A program made the position numbers and the translations under genes. Shown piece by piece: positions 1 to 11,481 of a stretch of DNA of 64,000 nucleotides. Each line of letters opens with the position of its first letter. The first letter of the stretch is position 1. The notes under the pieces were generated by a model. The model searched no databases. It saw nothing but the letters and a program-made list of their open reading frames with translations, and was not told the DNA's origin. The DNA comes from Bolinopsis microptera (taxonomy: Eukaryota > Ctenophora > Tentaculata > Lobata > Bolinopsidae). The stretch is taken from contig NC_087078.1 of assembly GCF_026151205.1 (NCBI RefSeq), positions 15,021,118 to 15,085,117 on the forward strand. Reading direction: 5' to 3'.

Positions 1-636
1 CTCTCCCCATCATCTTCTTTGTGAGCACAGTTTCGTTTGTTATGTTCGTGAAATTAAACTCCGGCACACTTCCATACATCACGCACACGCCTTTATTCTT
101 GTTATAGAAGATGGCAACAAAGTCTACAGCCACCAGTCCGCACATGACAACAATGATAATGAGGGCCCAGAGCAGGGGAAGCACCCAGGGTGAGAGCCAC
201 TTCAGGCTCAGCTTGGTCTGGGGGTACTTGATGAGATGTACCGCGACAGGGACAGCATCAGGATACAAAACACAGATACCATGATAGTACACATTGTGAC
301 CATGAACCAGATGCTGCAGAAGTAGTGGTCGTGGAAGAGGAGGATTGAGGGTGGGTCTGAGGGTGGGTTTGAGGGTGGGTCTGAGGAGCCGCGCTGGTTA
401 AACATGCTCTGGATAACAGGGAAGTGTTTAACACAGATAAGACAGTCAATAAAGCTGATTACACAATACATCCGGGTGAAGAAGGAGGAGTTAGGGTTAT
501 GGGACTTTTTCTGGGCGAAGTGGGTGAAAGCAACCATGTTGGCTGGGAGACCGATGGCAATACATAGCGTCAGGATTATTCCTACAGTTATGTCAGCTGC
601 GCTGTTGGGGCTGAAGGTAACGTTTGAAGATGGCAT
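1..636 (-). CDS. Rhodopsin-like (class A) GPCR, 5' part, with an apparent frameshift
   Basis: A seven-transmembrane receptor of the rhodopsin class that would sit in the plasma membrane and couple to G proteins; its ligand cannot be told. From the ATG at 636 the first frame gives an N-glycosylation site at N5, TM1 at about residues 15-41, TM2 at about 53-79, the conserved TM3 cysteine C107, TM3 at about 106-130, and SRY at 131-133 in place of the usual DRY. That frame stops at 208. About 100 bases before the stop position in the gene's direction, near 230-240, the reading shifts: dropping one frame restores KYPQTKLSLKW, a hydrophobic TM4, an extracellular loop 2 with a cysteine and clustered N-x-T sites, open to the window edge. 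One missing base would explain it. This is either a pseudogene or an assembly error. No intron is seen. The class is certain enough; the subfamily is not. Confidence 0.8.
345..388 (-). repeat. 12-bp coding minisatellite in the GPCR's first extracellular loop
   Basis: Three to four tandem units of 12 bp encode (D/N)PPS repeats at about residues 84-97, between TM2 and the TM3 cysteine. The unit is a multiple of three, so copy changes keep the frame. Confidence 0.75.
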
Positions 637-710
637 AACCTGGTAATATTTGATTGATTAACGGTCTCATAAACTTTAACATTGATGGGAAAGTAGAGCT
701 AAAGTGGTCC

Positions 711-921
711 GACGCATGACAGCTGTGACACATGACAGCTGTGACACATGACAGCTGTGACACATGATAGCTGTGACACGTTACAGCTGTGACACATGAC
801 AGCTGTGACATGTGACCGCTGTGACACGTGACAGCTGTGACACGTGATAGCTGTGACACATGATAGCTGTGACACGTGACAGATGTGACACGTGACAGCT
901 GTGACACGTTACAGCTGTGAC
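711..921. repeat. 16-bp minisatellite of alternating E-boxes
   Basis: About 13 tandem copies of a 16-bp unit. Each unit carries CAGCTG followed by CACATG or CACGTG, so nearly every 8 bp is a CANNTG site. Four copies have CACGTG, at 825, 841, 873 and 889. The array lies just upstream of the GPCR start codon on that gene's strand. The open frames across it on the minus strand are translations of the repeat. Confidence 0.9.
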
Positions 922-2390
922 CAGATCGCAGCAGCGACAAATCAAGAACACAAATAGCGGTCTGGTGTCGGAACTATTTTGCCCACTATTATATTGTACA
1001 GCTGTGGCATAGTAAGATACACTTTGAGTCGTGAACATCAGCCACTAGGAAACAGACCATATAGCTATATAGATTTGGTTGAAATTGTAAAGAAATTTTA
1101 AGAAACAGTTCATCGAATAAAGCTAGCGCAATACGCATGCGAATAGAAAATGTGTGTGAAATCTTAGCCAATAAATGAGCGTTAAAATGGAAATGAAGGG
1201 ACGGAAATGAAGTCAACCAAGAATCTGCAGTTTTTAAACTTTTAAAGATGACGACAATCCTGTGTCATTGGCACGAGATGCGTAATGTCTAGACCTGTCC
1301 GACTAGAACCTCTCTAATTGTCTCTGAAGTTTCATCGAAATAAAAAAATTGAAAACCTCAGACTTTCTGATACCCTTCAGAACACACCGCTTGAAACTGA
1401 AACAGGGGCTTTTACCGTCTAGAAATGGTTCTTACAAAATTGATTACAACCGGGATTGTAACAGTTATTATAACTATAATAGCTGGAATTATGACTGCAA
1501 CAATGTTATCGTAACTGCAGCTGTTACAGTAACTGTTACAGTGATAGTAAATGTCACGGAAATGGCCGCTTTACGTAAAGAACTAAAGAATACAACGACA
1601 GCTGTTGGAGACATTTAGAAAGCTCGTCCCAACATGTCACCTGGTTCATGTCGAGTAATGACTGAATGGTACTTCGCTGTAGTTACCACGTGACATTTTA
1701 AGGTGCAATTATTCAGATGAAGACAACAACCATTGTTTTCAAAACTGAAATTACAGACCAGCAAAGAATCAGCTTTAATGTTATTTACTCATCGGGTATG
1801 GTATTCTCGGTTGGGTCAGTACTCAGTATCGTACTGTTAACTAATGCAGGTTAAAATTGTGACTATCTGGTCAGTAGAAATTTTATGCAACGAATAATCT
1901 TCTCTATTTAACCCAATCCTTAGCCACGTCTCCAACATCAGGCAGATTTGTTGGGCAATTAATCTCACAGATCTCAGTAACAGTGCTGTTATGAAAATCT
2001 CAGAAGTGAGATTTGAATGAATAAGCTCGATCTAGATTCTCATTAATAACACAACGTGCTCTTTATCTGAATAATTTTGTTCCTGACTGGCCAATGAATT
2101 GGTAAATTATCCATTCACGAGTCAGACTGACTTAAGACAGAATGATGGAAGAGATAGCAGTCAATACCCAGCTTTTAGCACCGGAGCTTTGTCTCCTTCA
2201 AGTGCTCACGTGCGCATTTCCCCCAAAATCTTTCATTCACCAATACCATGGAATGAAATAAGCTGTAAGTAACAGACAGTATAAGTACGAGGGACACTAT
2301 TTAAATATAAGTTCAAAGAAATTGTGCGAATATCGATTATCCAGCCCTAAATGGTTGGTGGTGTTCGTTACGGAAATCAATCTCTACACT
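922..2390. other. Non-coding stretch, no gene seen
   Basis: AT-rich sequence. The short open frame at 1349-1618 is driven by degenerate TTACAGT-like repeats at about 1450-1550 and shows no family resemblance or splice context. Confidence 0.5.
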
Positions 2391-2397
2391 CCACTCC

Positions 2398-2417
2398 CAC
2401 GTGCTGTGTATAAATAG
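2398..2417 (+). promoter_or_regulatory. Promoter-like CACGTG followed by a TATA box
   Basis: CACGTG at 2398-2403 is followed after 5 bp by TATAAATAG at 2409-2417. The same arrangement recurs at 14093. No convincing coding sequence follows, so any transcript would be non-coding or spliced far downstream. Confidence 0.35.
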
Positions 2418-4040
2418 CTAGGAAACAGCAGGTACCTCGTACCCAATATAAGAATATAGGAGGTAGGTGCGATACTAAGGATGCGCTGCAGGCTACAAGT
2501 CAGCTAGCAGGCGCCAGGCTACAATTCAGCTCCGTCTAGTCCAGACGCCACATGATTGTGAGAATCAGGTGCTCCGTGAAATTAAGCGTTTTATTATATG
2601 TCTGAGATCTGACACACGTCTAGATTTAAACGATTTGTCAGCAATCAGGGACCCTGATAGCCTACTTAACATTACCTTTGAATATATGCAATACGGTGCA
2701 GCAGCAGCACCAGTCGTACTTGTAACATAGTACTTGGAACCTGTGGAGTGTGGAGGCTTACTGTACTGAAGGTTACTAGGCTCCTTCCCTGTATAATGGA
2801 TAATGTGTTCCTTTGATGAGCCAGTCATTATCTGTGATTATCTCATCTCTACATTGAGATTGCTACGCCTCGATGGATTTAATGGATATTACATCTGATG
2901 ACAGGTGTTCTAACTTCTATCAGTCAACGGTTAGAACACAGATTAATTTCAATTACAATCTGCACGTCATATAACTGAATGTTAATAACTAACTTAATGT
3001 TAATAATTATAACTAAAACGAAGAATTGCAGTTTTAGTCAAGAAGAATAAAATTGGCGGGGATGGCCGTTGAATGTCATCGCTACATTTGCCATATAAAT
3101 CTATATGCCATTATTAGTAAAATTGGCGACAAATAAAGACATGATTTAGTAATTTTTCTCGCCATTTTTGCCATTCGATTAAAGACCCCGGCTCCTGCAA
3201 AATATGATGGTTGAAAGACAAAGTAGTATGCTTAAGTTTCAAGGCAAACCACAATAATACGCTACTAGTACTACTGACTAACACAAAAATGGCACATTGG
3301 ACAGGATATATTAACGGACGCGAGCAGGCGTGCCGTGATTACGTGTAACTTGTAGGAGTGGTTAAATAACTTTAAAATAACATTAAGGATTGAGTTAGAC
3401 ATTTAATGTTCTTATCTCAAGCGTTAATGACCTAAACGACCTCGTGGCTCAAACACAAGCTAGTTGAGCTCCAACATTGCATTAACGTTATTCTGAACAT
3501 TAATATTATGTGTATATCTGTTCTGAACGTTAAAGATATCTGTAGTAGTTGTACAGCATTCAGCAATACTAAGGTAACGATATCTATCTAAACTGAATGA
3601 CGAATATGTTTAGAACGACAAAGATCCCTTCTCGTCCAAAAAATGTATTATGTGGGATACATACCTAATAGTTTAATATGTACTTTAGGTAATAATAACA
3701 TATTAAAGATAAAAATACTTTTTGGCATAAAATTTAGAAATTAATCGATGCTATTAATCATGAATTATAATAATGAATCCTAATATCGTCAGAGAATATC
3801 GTCAGAGAAAATACCGGTTACACATCATCCGTTGCGGGCGTATGAACTTCTTACTCCGATTATAAATGTATAATATACGTATAGTGTATATAATACTCTA
3901 CTTATCTGTTGGAAAATTTCAAAAGAAACTGAATGATTTATTTAGAATATTAAATTTTGATGTAAAAATTAAAGTAAAGAGTCGCTAAATTAGTATTTAT
4001 AAATAAATGACGGTAATATTATTTAGATTACAGTGCAAGT
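2418..4040. other. Non-coding stretch, no gene seen
   Basis: AT-rich. A short region around 3055-3190 has GGCGA and TCGCC in opposite orientation and TGCCAT motifs faintly like the MITE at 5949; this is too weak to call an element. Confidence 0.45.
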
Positions 4041-4079
4041 GTTTGTATGGGGGGGGGGGGGGGGGGGGCGTTTGTATGG
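4041..4079. repeat. Run of 20 G flanked by a direct duplication
   Basis: Twenty G (4049-4068) and one C are flanked by the same 10 bases, GTTTGTATGG at 4041-4050 and 4070-4079. The first eight could be a target-site duplication around a collapsed element. Confidence 0.8.
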
Positions 4080-4109
4080 TAAATGTCACCTCTTAGAATC
4101 AGGCGTTGA

Positions 4110-4205
4110 GACGAAGGATTGATCGCTATGTTTGTGTACTTTATTTAAATAGACTAAGAATCATGATCAGGGAGACTTGAAGGCTTAATCTACGTTCCAT
4201 AATAT
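4110..4205 (+). repeat. Diverged dispersed repeat, copy 1
   Basis: Matches 8575-8690 in the same orientation with many substitutions, sharing the stretch around GATTGATCG(C/T)(C/T)ATGTTTGTGTA and later words ending in TTCCAT. An old interspersed repeat of unknown class. Confidence 0.5.
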
Positions 4206-4829
4206 ACTAATCCTAATACTCTAAAGATCGGTTAAACTGGGGCGAAATAAAATAGCAAGGGAGCTCTTTTAGAGATCCAATATAGATTATTGGACAGTTG
4301 GGACGAGCCCTCCGTATCTGTACGGCTTATTGTAAAATAAGTAAAGTATAGGACCAACATAAACATGATAAACAATAAACATGATAAAGTCTGTAATTTA
4401 TTCATTACGTGAGATCAGTTGATTGGGTTGTCAGTAAATCTGCTGGAGAAAGCAGAATTACAGTGTCGTTACCCAATCAATTTTGATAATAAGATTTAAA
4501 AAATTGCTTGATAACGTCATTTTATTTTAAATTAGTTCAAAAATAAAGCACAGAGTATAATTTGATTAAAAGCCAATCAAAATCAATCAATATTGAGCAA
4601 TATTAATCAATATTTAATATTAATGCTCACAATAAGTAAAGAAATAAAATAAACGATGTTATCGATATTATAATATAACTACAAATATGTACCGATAATC
4701 GATCATCCAGTAACAGTTGCAGTGCATATTTGAAAGGCATATACTCACTTACTTACAATTTACAAATTAAACATCATAGTTGAAAAATAATCGATATCTA
4801 GCGAATGAATGGTTATTTACGTCTTGAGC

Positions 4830-5550
4830 TCCATATTATGAAACCTAGGACGAGAGCTTCAATGAGCGAATGAGCAGTCGTCACTTCTAAACTCAATGAG
4901 GTCAGAAATGTTTTAAAATAACTACACGACCTAACACACAAGTTATTCCAAAATATGCCAGCGGTTAAAGTCGATATACGTAGACATTCCACTAAAGTCG
5001 ATGGCTACGGGAAACTTGGTAAACCTGCAAGAAGTCGCACTAATTTGCACTTCACATCAGACGGCACTGTATCATGCTAGGCTGGGGTATCAAAGCAGTT
5101 TTGGTTGGGGTGTTGTTTTGTTACGGTTACCCGTATTCGCTCCTGAAATAGTTATCAGTGCTATTGTAGCTTCCAATATCATAATGGTTTTAGGGATACC
5201 AGCTATTATAGCCTACAGGACACAGGTGCATCATGGTTAAAAACTACTTCAACTTGGAAGAGTAACTGAAATATAGCCGAATGATAATCCACACGACGGT
5301 TCTTTAGCTTAACATGATACCTAGGACCAGAGTTCCAATCCGCACATGAGCCATGCACAATTTTGAATTCCATGAGGGCTGGGAAACTGTTAAAATCGCT
5401 AAACAACCTCGCACAATTTTTATTTCAAAGTGTTCAAACGTTTAAAGGCAGTAATTATATAGACATAAGGCATGACCTCAAACTTTAAAGTCAATAACCA
5501 CTTCACAATTTGTCAGTAGCAACTAGCAATTCTTCTAGAAGTCGCACAAA
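4830..5550 (+). repeat. Two old, diverged direct copies of about 220-250 bp
   Basis: About 4830-5045 and 5305-5550 align in order: CCTAGGA at 4844 and 5320, ACGACCT or CAACCTCGCAC words, and GAAGTCGCAC at 5031 and 5538. The open frames at 5001-5240 and 5510-5767 fall partly in these copies. The second is cysteine-rich but has no ATG start and no recognisable zinc-finger spacing. Confidence 0.5.
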
Positions 5551-5940
5551 TCCTACGTCCGAGCTGTGTAGCTTAAATTGTGGTCAAATAACCGACAAAA
5601 CGCTTCTCAAATTTGGATGTGGCAAGGAAGCAAGGATCTCAGCTACTAAGTACAAGTGTACCTTATGTGGTACGGAGGAGCGACTAATACAATGCGTCTA
5701 CCAGTACCTTCTACCCGGTAATTTGATGTGCAGCCATTATCTGGGGCTAGGTACACGTGAATCGTGATAGTCGGCAGATCATGATTTGGAGGTTTTTTGG
5801 TGTGCTTTTTACAGTGTTTAGGGGTTATGGCGAATAATGCCTGCAGAGCTGCAGGTTTATGAATGTTGTTTGTTAAACACTTTTCTAATAGAATGAGATT
5901 TTAGAAGAACTGTGATGTGGGCTGTTTTCACCAATATTTA

Positions 5941-6515
5941 GATTGCACGGGGAGGTACCAATGGCATAAATGGCATAATGGAGAATTGGCCAATAAAAAT
6001 TTCCATTTATGCCATAAAACGTATGCCATTTATGCCATTTTTGATATAATACATTTCTATTTTCTTTATTTGTCATATGAATCTTTAACGATCATTCCAA
6101 GCGTTATAAAGCATGAAACATGTCTCTCATTCAAGTACTAATAATAATTTGCGAATTTAAAGTCAAATATGAAGACCTAAATTCATGGCATAAATGGAGA
6201 ATTGGCCAATAAAAATTTCCATTTATGCCATAAAACGTATGCCATTTATGCCATTTTTGATATAATACATTTCTATTTTCTTTATTTGTCATATGAATCT
6301 TTAACGATCATTCCAAGCGTTATAAAGCATGAAACATGTCTCTCATTCAAGTACTAATAATAATTTGCGAATTTAAAGTCAAATATGAAGACCTAAATTC
6401 ATGGCATAAATGGAGAATTGGCCAATAAAAATTTCCATTTATGCTATAAAACGTATGCCATTTATGCCATTTTATGCCATTGGTACCCCCCCCCCCCCCC
6501 CCCCCCCGATTGCAC
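5941..6515. mobile_element. MITE with terminal inverted repeats and 8-bp target duplication (hAT-like)
   Basis: GATTGCAC occurs at 5941-5948 and again at 6508-6515. The 559 bp between them (5949-6507) begin GGGGAGGTACCAATGGCATA and end with the inverse, followed by a run of 22 C (6486-6507). An 8-bp target duplication and short inverted ends fit the hAT superfamily. There is no transposase, so it would need one supplied elsewhere. The open frames on both strands at about 5885-6141 are products of the inverted ends. Confidence 0.85.
5965..6480. repeat. 216-bp tandem repeat inside the MITE, about 2.4 copies
   Basis: The word GAGAATTGGCCAATAAAAAT recurs with its start at 5981, 6197 and 6413, an exact 216-bp period. 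The copies look nearly identical, so the amplification is recent. The third copy is cut short where the right inverted end begins. Confidence 0.9.
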
Positions 6516-7180
6516 AGAATACCAACCTTATAAAAACGAGTAAGTAATAGTATTACTTGGGACGTTGCAACATTATGGTACTCACCAATCTGGATTTAAA
6601 AGGCCCATTAAAGGTCTAAGTGGCTCCGGTCGTGAATATAGCCCTCAGTAAAGCTTATCCCGCATAATTTTCCTTTGTCAATATCCCATAATAGTCTCAA
6701 TTAAATTATGTTCACTAAAATGGACCTTTATGTGTAGTGTCTGAACGTCGTCTAGCCACCAACAATAAATAGTGGTGAAGGTTAAAGCAAGTTAAGTAGG
6801 GCTGTAGTGTGTTTTGTACACCATGTTATATCTTTATTTAGTGACAGTACAATTAATGAATAGTTGGATCTCTAAGAGCTTTCCGAAATAAAAAGAGCTA
6901 TAGAAATCTATTGAGCAAGATGGTAAAAACAAGTTTGAAACAAACAAAACTGATTACAGAGCAGAGTTTTTGATCCTCTGGCTGATTTGCCCGAAAGAAA
7001 AATCAGAGAATAAAATTCAATTTACGTCAGCGTCTACGAAATTCTCAAACGGGTCAAACCTTGGACCAATTAAGATGATTAAACTCCAATTGACAACGTC
7101 AGTTGATGAGAGCGGTTGTTTTACTTAACATTTCCTAAAAAGGAATTACAAAGAGGTTCCTTAATATAGGCGAATCTCGC
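6516..7180. other. Non-coding stretch, no gene seen
   Basis: AT-rich, no long open frame, no splice-like structure and no repeat that I could pair. Confidence 0.45.
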
Positions 7181-7184
7181 ATGA

Positions 7185-8430
7185 ACTGGAGCGCTAAGTG
7201 TTCAGCAATCGGAACAAACATCTGGTAGACTCACAGACTAAGGATTTTATGCTTGAAGCAGAGTTTTGAAGTGGACTATCTTTCATGGAAATAGATAGAG
7301 TTACCAATACCACAGGTTATTAGTAATGGAATTAGATTCACACGAAGTAGCGAAATCATAGTAATGGTAAAACGATCGATTATCAATTTAGTTGTCGTGC
7401 AAATCGTTTGATTTGCCCCTAAACGCAAATTATCAAAGGAGAAAATTGTCTTTGTATTGAAACCGGCGGTAATTATGAATCGTTCACAACCTACCACCGC
7501 GTAATTTATACGGTAATTATCGCCAAATATATGTGAAACTACAGGGTGGGCCAAAAGTCATTGGGCATACGTTGGCCTTAATTATAGCTCCGCTGTATTT
7601 TATATTTGAGAGCTGTTGCTTTGCTGATAGCATACTGTACCTTCTGGTTCGAGGATTTTGTCGTCAAAATTTGAAAATTCGAATATTTTAAACCACGTCC
7701 ATTCATTATTAAAACAGCTATATATTGTTCTCTCTGAACATGCTGGACGCCTAATTTTTTCAGAGACGGTAGATTATTACATGTTGCATCTGATCTGAAA
7801 AAATCAGAATCTCGTTAGCAAAATTGATTGGGTGATTATGTGACACCGTGACACGACACCTTAATTGGGCAGCCTCAACGATTTCCATAATGTTTAATGG
7901 GGTAGTTACGGGGTCACCTTATCACGTGATTAAGTAAGCCAATCACCTGATCACATGTAATGAAGAAACTCGTTATGCTTCGTATCTCGGTCATCTGAAA
8001 AGCTATAACTCTAATTTTTCAGGACAAACGTAATTCGAATGGCCAAACACAATTCAATAAAATTTAGCTCGATCCGACTATCCAAATTATCAAATAAATG
8101 CGTAAATGAACCTTATAATTTGTAGAATGCACGAAAGTGTCCAGAAGGGTATTAAGAACTCGAGCACTAAGTGTTCATCAGTGAAAACAAATATGTGGAA
8201 TACTTATCGACTAAGGATTTCACACTTATGATAGAGAAATGCAGCTATGTTCTATTTCCGCGGCAATCACTGAAACAAATACAGTTGTGACAAGTGATTA
8301 GTGTCAATTGTAGGATCCAATCCAAAAGTAGTACCGTGAGCATAGCAATGATATGACGATTGGCGCTGGGCATTATTATTTTGTTGATAGCTTGGCCTGA
8401 TATAAAAGCCGCGATAAAAATAGAATTATC
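7185..8430 (+). repeat. Pair of diverged interspersed repeat copies
   Basis: About 7190-7450 and 8160-8420 share ordered words: GAGC(G/A)CTAAGTGTTCA, GACTAAGGATTT, and related sequence further on, in the same orientation. Identity is modest. The open minus-strand frame at 7276-7554 lies in copy 1 and has no family signal. Confidence 0.45.
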
Positions 8431-8574
8431 CCGGCTGTAACATAAGATTTATGGAAAAGTTACAGATATAACTCCAAAAATTAAACGAAAAAGTCGACAA
8501 GAAATGAAAAGAAATGAGTTTTTAAACCAGCATTCTCTAAATCAACATTGTACGAGGTCTTCTTTGCGCTTTTA

Positions 8575-8690
8575 GGCGAAAGATTGATCGCCATGTTTGT
8601 GTAATGTGTATTTATCTCAGTATACAAAGATCCAACATAAAATAGCCTGAAATTCCTTTAAAATCTATATTCCATGTACACAACTACATA
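8575..8690 (+). repeat. Diverged dispersed repeat, copy 2
   Basis: Second copy of the repeat at 4110-4205, same orientation. Confidence 0.5.
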
Positions 8691-9043
8691 CCATACTAAA
8701 CCAAATTTTCAAAGTTTAGCCTGTGTCAAAAACAATGCATGAAACACAAGATAAAAATAGAAAAATTACCGATTTCCTGGACAAACGAACATTAACCGCA
8801 CACCCTAGAAAATAATATTACATTATAGAAACACGGTGAGTCAGGACATATAACCTGCTCAATTAGGTCTGGACTAAAATAAACATTTCCTCTCTCTCTC
8901 TCTGACGTCATTGACTGTAGTTTATTGTTTTAGTTGGACAATGGGAATTGACAAACTCTTTGATCAATACTTTAATCGCTTCAATGTTTCTCATCGGATC
9001 ATCCATGATGACTGATATTGGTGATTTTGTTTATTTTAAGTTA

Positions 9044-9165
9044 GGGTACACGCACTCTAGTTCGACACGTACTGTAGTCCGACAAAGCTTGAACTGGACT
9101 CTGTCGAACTAGAGTGCGCTACCTGGACTCTAGTTCAACACGTACTGGAGTTCTATAAGAGAACT
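9044..9165. repeat. CTAGTTCGACA palindromic repeat, copy 1
   Basis: ACTCTAGTTC(G/A)ACACGTACT occurs twice in direct order, with GTCGAACTAGAGTGCG inverted between them. The same words build the repeat at about 63440-63590, so this is a dispersed family. Confidence 0.7.
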
Positions 9166-9779
9166 TCGAACAATGGGTGAAAGGGATGTCAATAAAGATG
9201 AATTTTGTATATTATCAAGATTTAACTGTGCATTGATTGGTCAATAGATATTAGAAATATAAGGTGGCTCATCGTCCGTGAAATTGTGATAAAAACAAAT
9301 CCAACGCATCAAATATTTGACGTCAAAACTGATAAGTTTAAATGGGGAATGGGTACGGTTGGTTAGGATCAACATACCTAAACAACATCAAACTGCTCTG
9401 AATAAATGGAATTTCTGCTGGACATTCTCCAGCAGAGGTTATTTCCGTTGTGAAGTACCAATATAATCTAGTATCTCCGACTCAGTTCAATGCACTAAAT
9501 ACTCTACTTTTTTAATAATAAGGTTTTAAGACCAGTCCGGATCCTCCTCACTGCATCAACAATAAAAGCGAAATTCACGGGGCTCCACTCAGATCCCTAA
9601 ACGGTTGAATAGTCACTGCAGTAGTTACTGATTACTGATGCACTTCGCAAGACTGGTTATTGAATATCTAATCATATTATGCAGGTTTACTTTAAATACT
9701 TTTAGTGCACTGAACTGGATATATTCGTCAGTTAAACCCGGTTCCTGGAAATATCCCAAATTAGAAAGAGCTGCTGCGG

Positions 9780-10235
9780 ATGAGTGGTAGGTTCTCTAAT
9801 TTGGCTATACTGATGTCTGATACTACAGTACTACTACTACTATACTCCGTGCGCCATTATTATCAGGCTGGCTGTAGAATGGCTATATTAATGAGTGTTC
9901 ATTTTGGTGAAGACCTGTATCAAGATCAGAACAACTTTATAATCCTAACAGCAAGTGGTTATCGTCCTGTGTCTGATATTGGTGTAATTAATGGGGAAAG
10001 GGTGGGAAATAAGGAATCTTTCCTACGATGGCTTTTGAATCAAGATATGATCTGTGATAGGGGGCAATCTTTACTTGCAGAACTAAAGATTGGGCTAACT
10101 CGCCTATGGCGCTTGGCAGGACTTTCCTCTCGCGTTCGTAATCAACCTATTGGAACCACGTCAGCTAAACAGAGGAAAGTGCAAACAGGGACGAAAAAAA
10201 GTTGCTTTGTTGAACGACTCATGTCAATAAATTAA
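9780..10235 (+). pseudogene. Open frame of 151 codons, possible DDE transposase relic
   Basis: An ATG-started frame ending in TAA, with AATAAA at 10295. I do not firmly recognise it. Residues about 65-110 contain SD, a spacer, FLRWLLNQDMICDRGQ and a following LL-x-EL-x-x-GL, and the frame ends with FVERLM. That order recalls DDE_Tnp_4 nucleases of Harbinger/IS5-like elements, where an SD segment precedes MADRGF and a later hVER. The proline-rich segment expected between DRG and VER is absent or scrambled, and no inverted ends were found. It may be a decayed fragment or a chance frame. Confidence 0.28.
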
Positions 10236-11330
10236 CGTTCTGTTATACTGTTATACACTGCTACCTAAATTGACAGCAAAGAAAAAATGCATCTAATAAA
10301 TAAAAATAGGAGACTTAACATTGCTAGATTTGTCTTGTTATATGGGAACATAGTATTATATTATAATAGACTATTATTGATTATGTGCTAATATAACAAA
10401 CACTTAAATTCGAAACGCTCTATACTAAACTGGTCGACTAAATCGGTTCTTATGAGCAGGTTGTTGATCAGGTTATCACTATGCCGTGCAGCAAATTCTT
10501 AGGAAAGTGTTGCACGCCGCAGCCAATAATTTGTCGACCACAGCATAATATTAATGGGCGTACACGATATACGCCGAATCCGGAATCTCGTTTCTGCCAG
10601 AGAATTCCGAGATATCGCGGTTTTAAGCGGTATTTTATCGACCAGACTTTCAGGTGTGCTCACTTTATGATATATTTTGCGTTGGGTCGTCCCACGTGAC
10701 CGCAAATTGAGAACTGCATGGCCTCACGAAGACATGCCACTCACTTCTCATCGATAACGAACTTTCAAGTTTCATTACAGAAAGGCAATTTCATAGTTTA
10801 GAGATACGCAATTTCTACAACTTTTTTTCGTTCATAGTGACTTGTCTGCCTCAACCCACTAATGAATATTCAATATATTGATTTTAAATTTATATGGTTC
10901 AAAGGTTCCCGATTTAACACCGTTTTGTAACTGTCACCTATGCAATATCATCATTTAGCGAATTTTAAAGTTATGCAACCGTAGTCTGCTTACATCTTTA
11001 CATTTATTTATTAGACTTGCAGTTGACACGATGATATACTAAGATACTACACGGTGTAATATCGTCACTTAATATAGAGGTGTGGGTGTGCACTATACAC
11101 TACAGTATATGACGTTATGTAGAGTGATTATTACTGTTACAGTAGAAGGGACCTTATGTACTAAGAGTCCAGACATGAGGCAACTCTGTCACAATTTACA
11201 ATTTACATTGTACATGAACGGGTGCTGATTCTGTTTTCTGTTAGCTGCTAAATTAGATGTTACTCACAAGAAAAACCTACATTTTGCACTTAAACTTATC
11301 GGAAAATGATCATCTCTGAACAGCCCCTTC
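10236..11330. other. Non-coding stretch, no gene seen
   Basis: Overlapping short frames on both strands at 10481-10705 have no family signal. CACGTG at 10694. The right end is the presumed upstream region of the exon at 11482. Confidence 0.45.
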
Positions 11331-11334
11331 ATAT

Positions 11335-11343
11335 TATATAAAT
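11335..11343 (+). promoter_or_regulatory. TATA box upstream of the 11482 exon
   Basis: TATATAAAT about 140 bp before the start codon at 11482, which would put transcription start near 11370 and leave a 5' UTR of roughly 110 bp. Confidence 0.5.
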
Positions 11344-11391
11344 GAGGCTTACTAACAGCACACCAATTATCCCACAACAACTAAGGTACCG

Positions 11392-11434
11392 CGACAATTG
11401 ACCCCCCGACAATTGACCCCCCGACAATTGTCGC
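11392..11434 (+). repeat. 15-bp tandem repeat in the presumed 5' UTR
   Basis: Three copies of CGACAATTGACCCCC, the last diverging after GACAATTGTC, which is itself a palindrome. Confidence 0.8.
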
Positions 11435-11481
11435 CCACCCACAACTAAAACCAGCTTCTCAACTCCCTAATTAACTAACAA

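Noticed and set aside
593-1038. Minus-strand frames with repeated VTAVTCHSYHVSQLS
   Set aside because: Products of the 16-bp minisatellite.
1349-1618. 89-codon frame rich in Asn, Tyr, Thr and Val
   Set aside because: Driven by degenerate TTACAGT repeats and lacking an ATG-based gene structure.
5510-5767. Cysteine-rich frame that might be a zinc-finger protein
   Set aside because: No ATG, no recognised zinc-finger spacing, and part of it lies in an old diverged duplication.
7540-7570. ACAGGGTGGGCCAAAAGTCA, similar to some mariner-type ends
   Set aside because: No matching inverted end was found within a few kb, so an element cannot be delimited.
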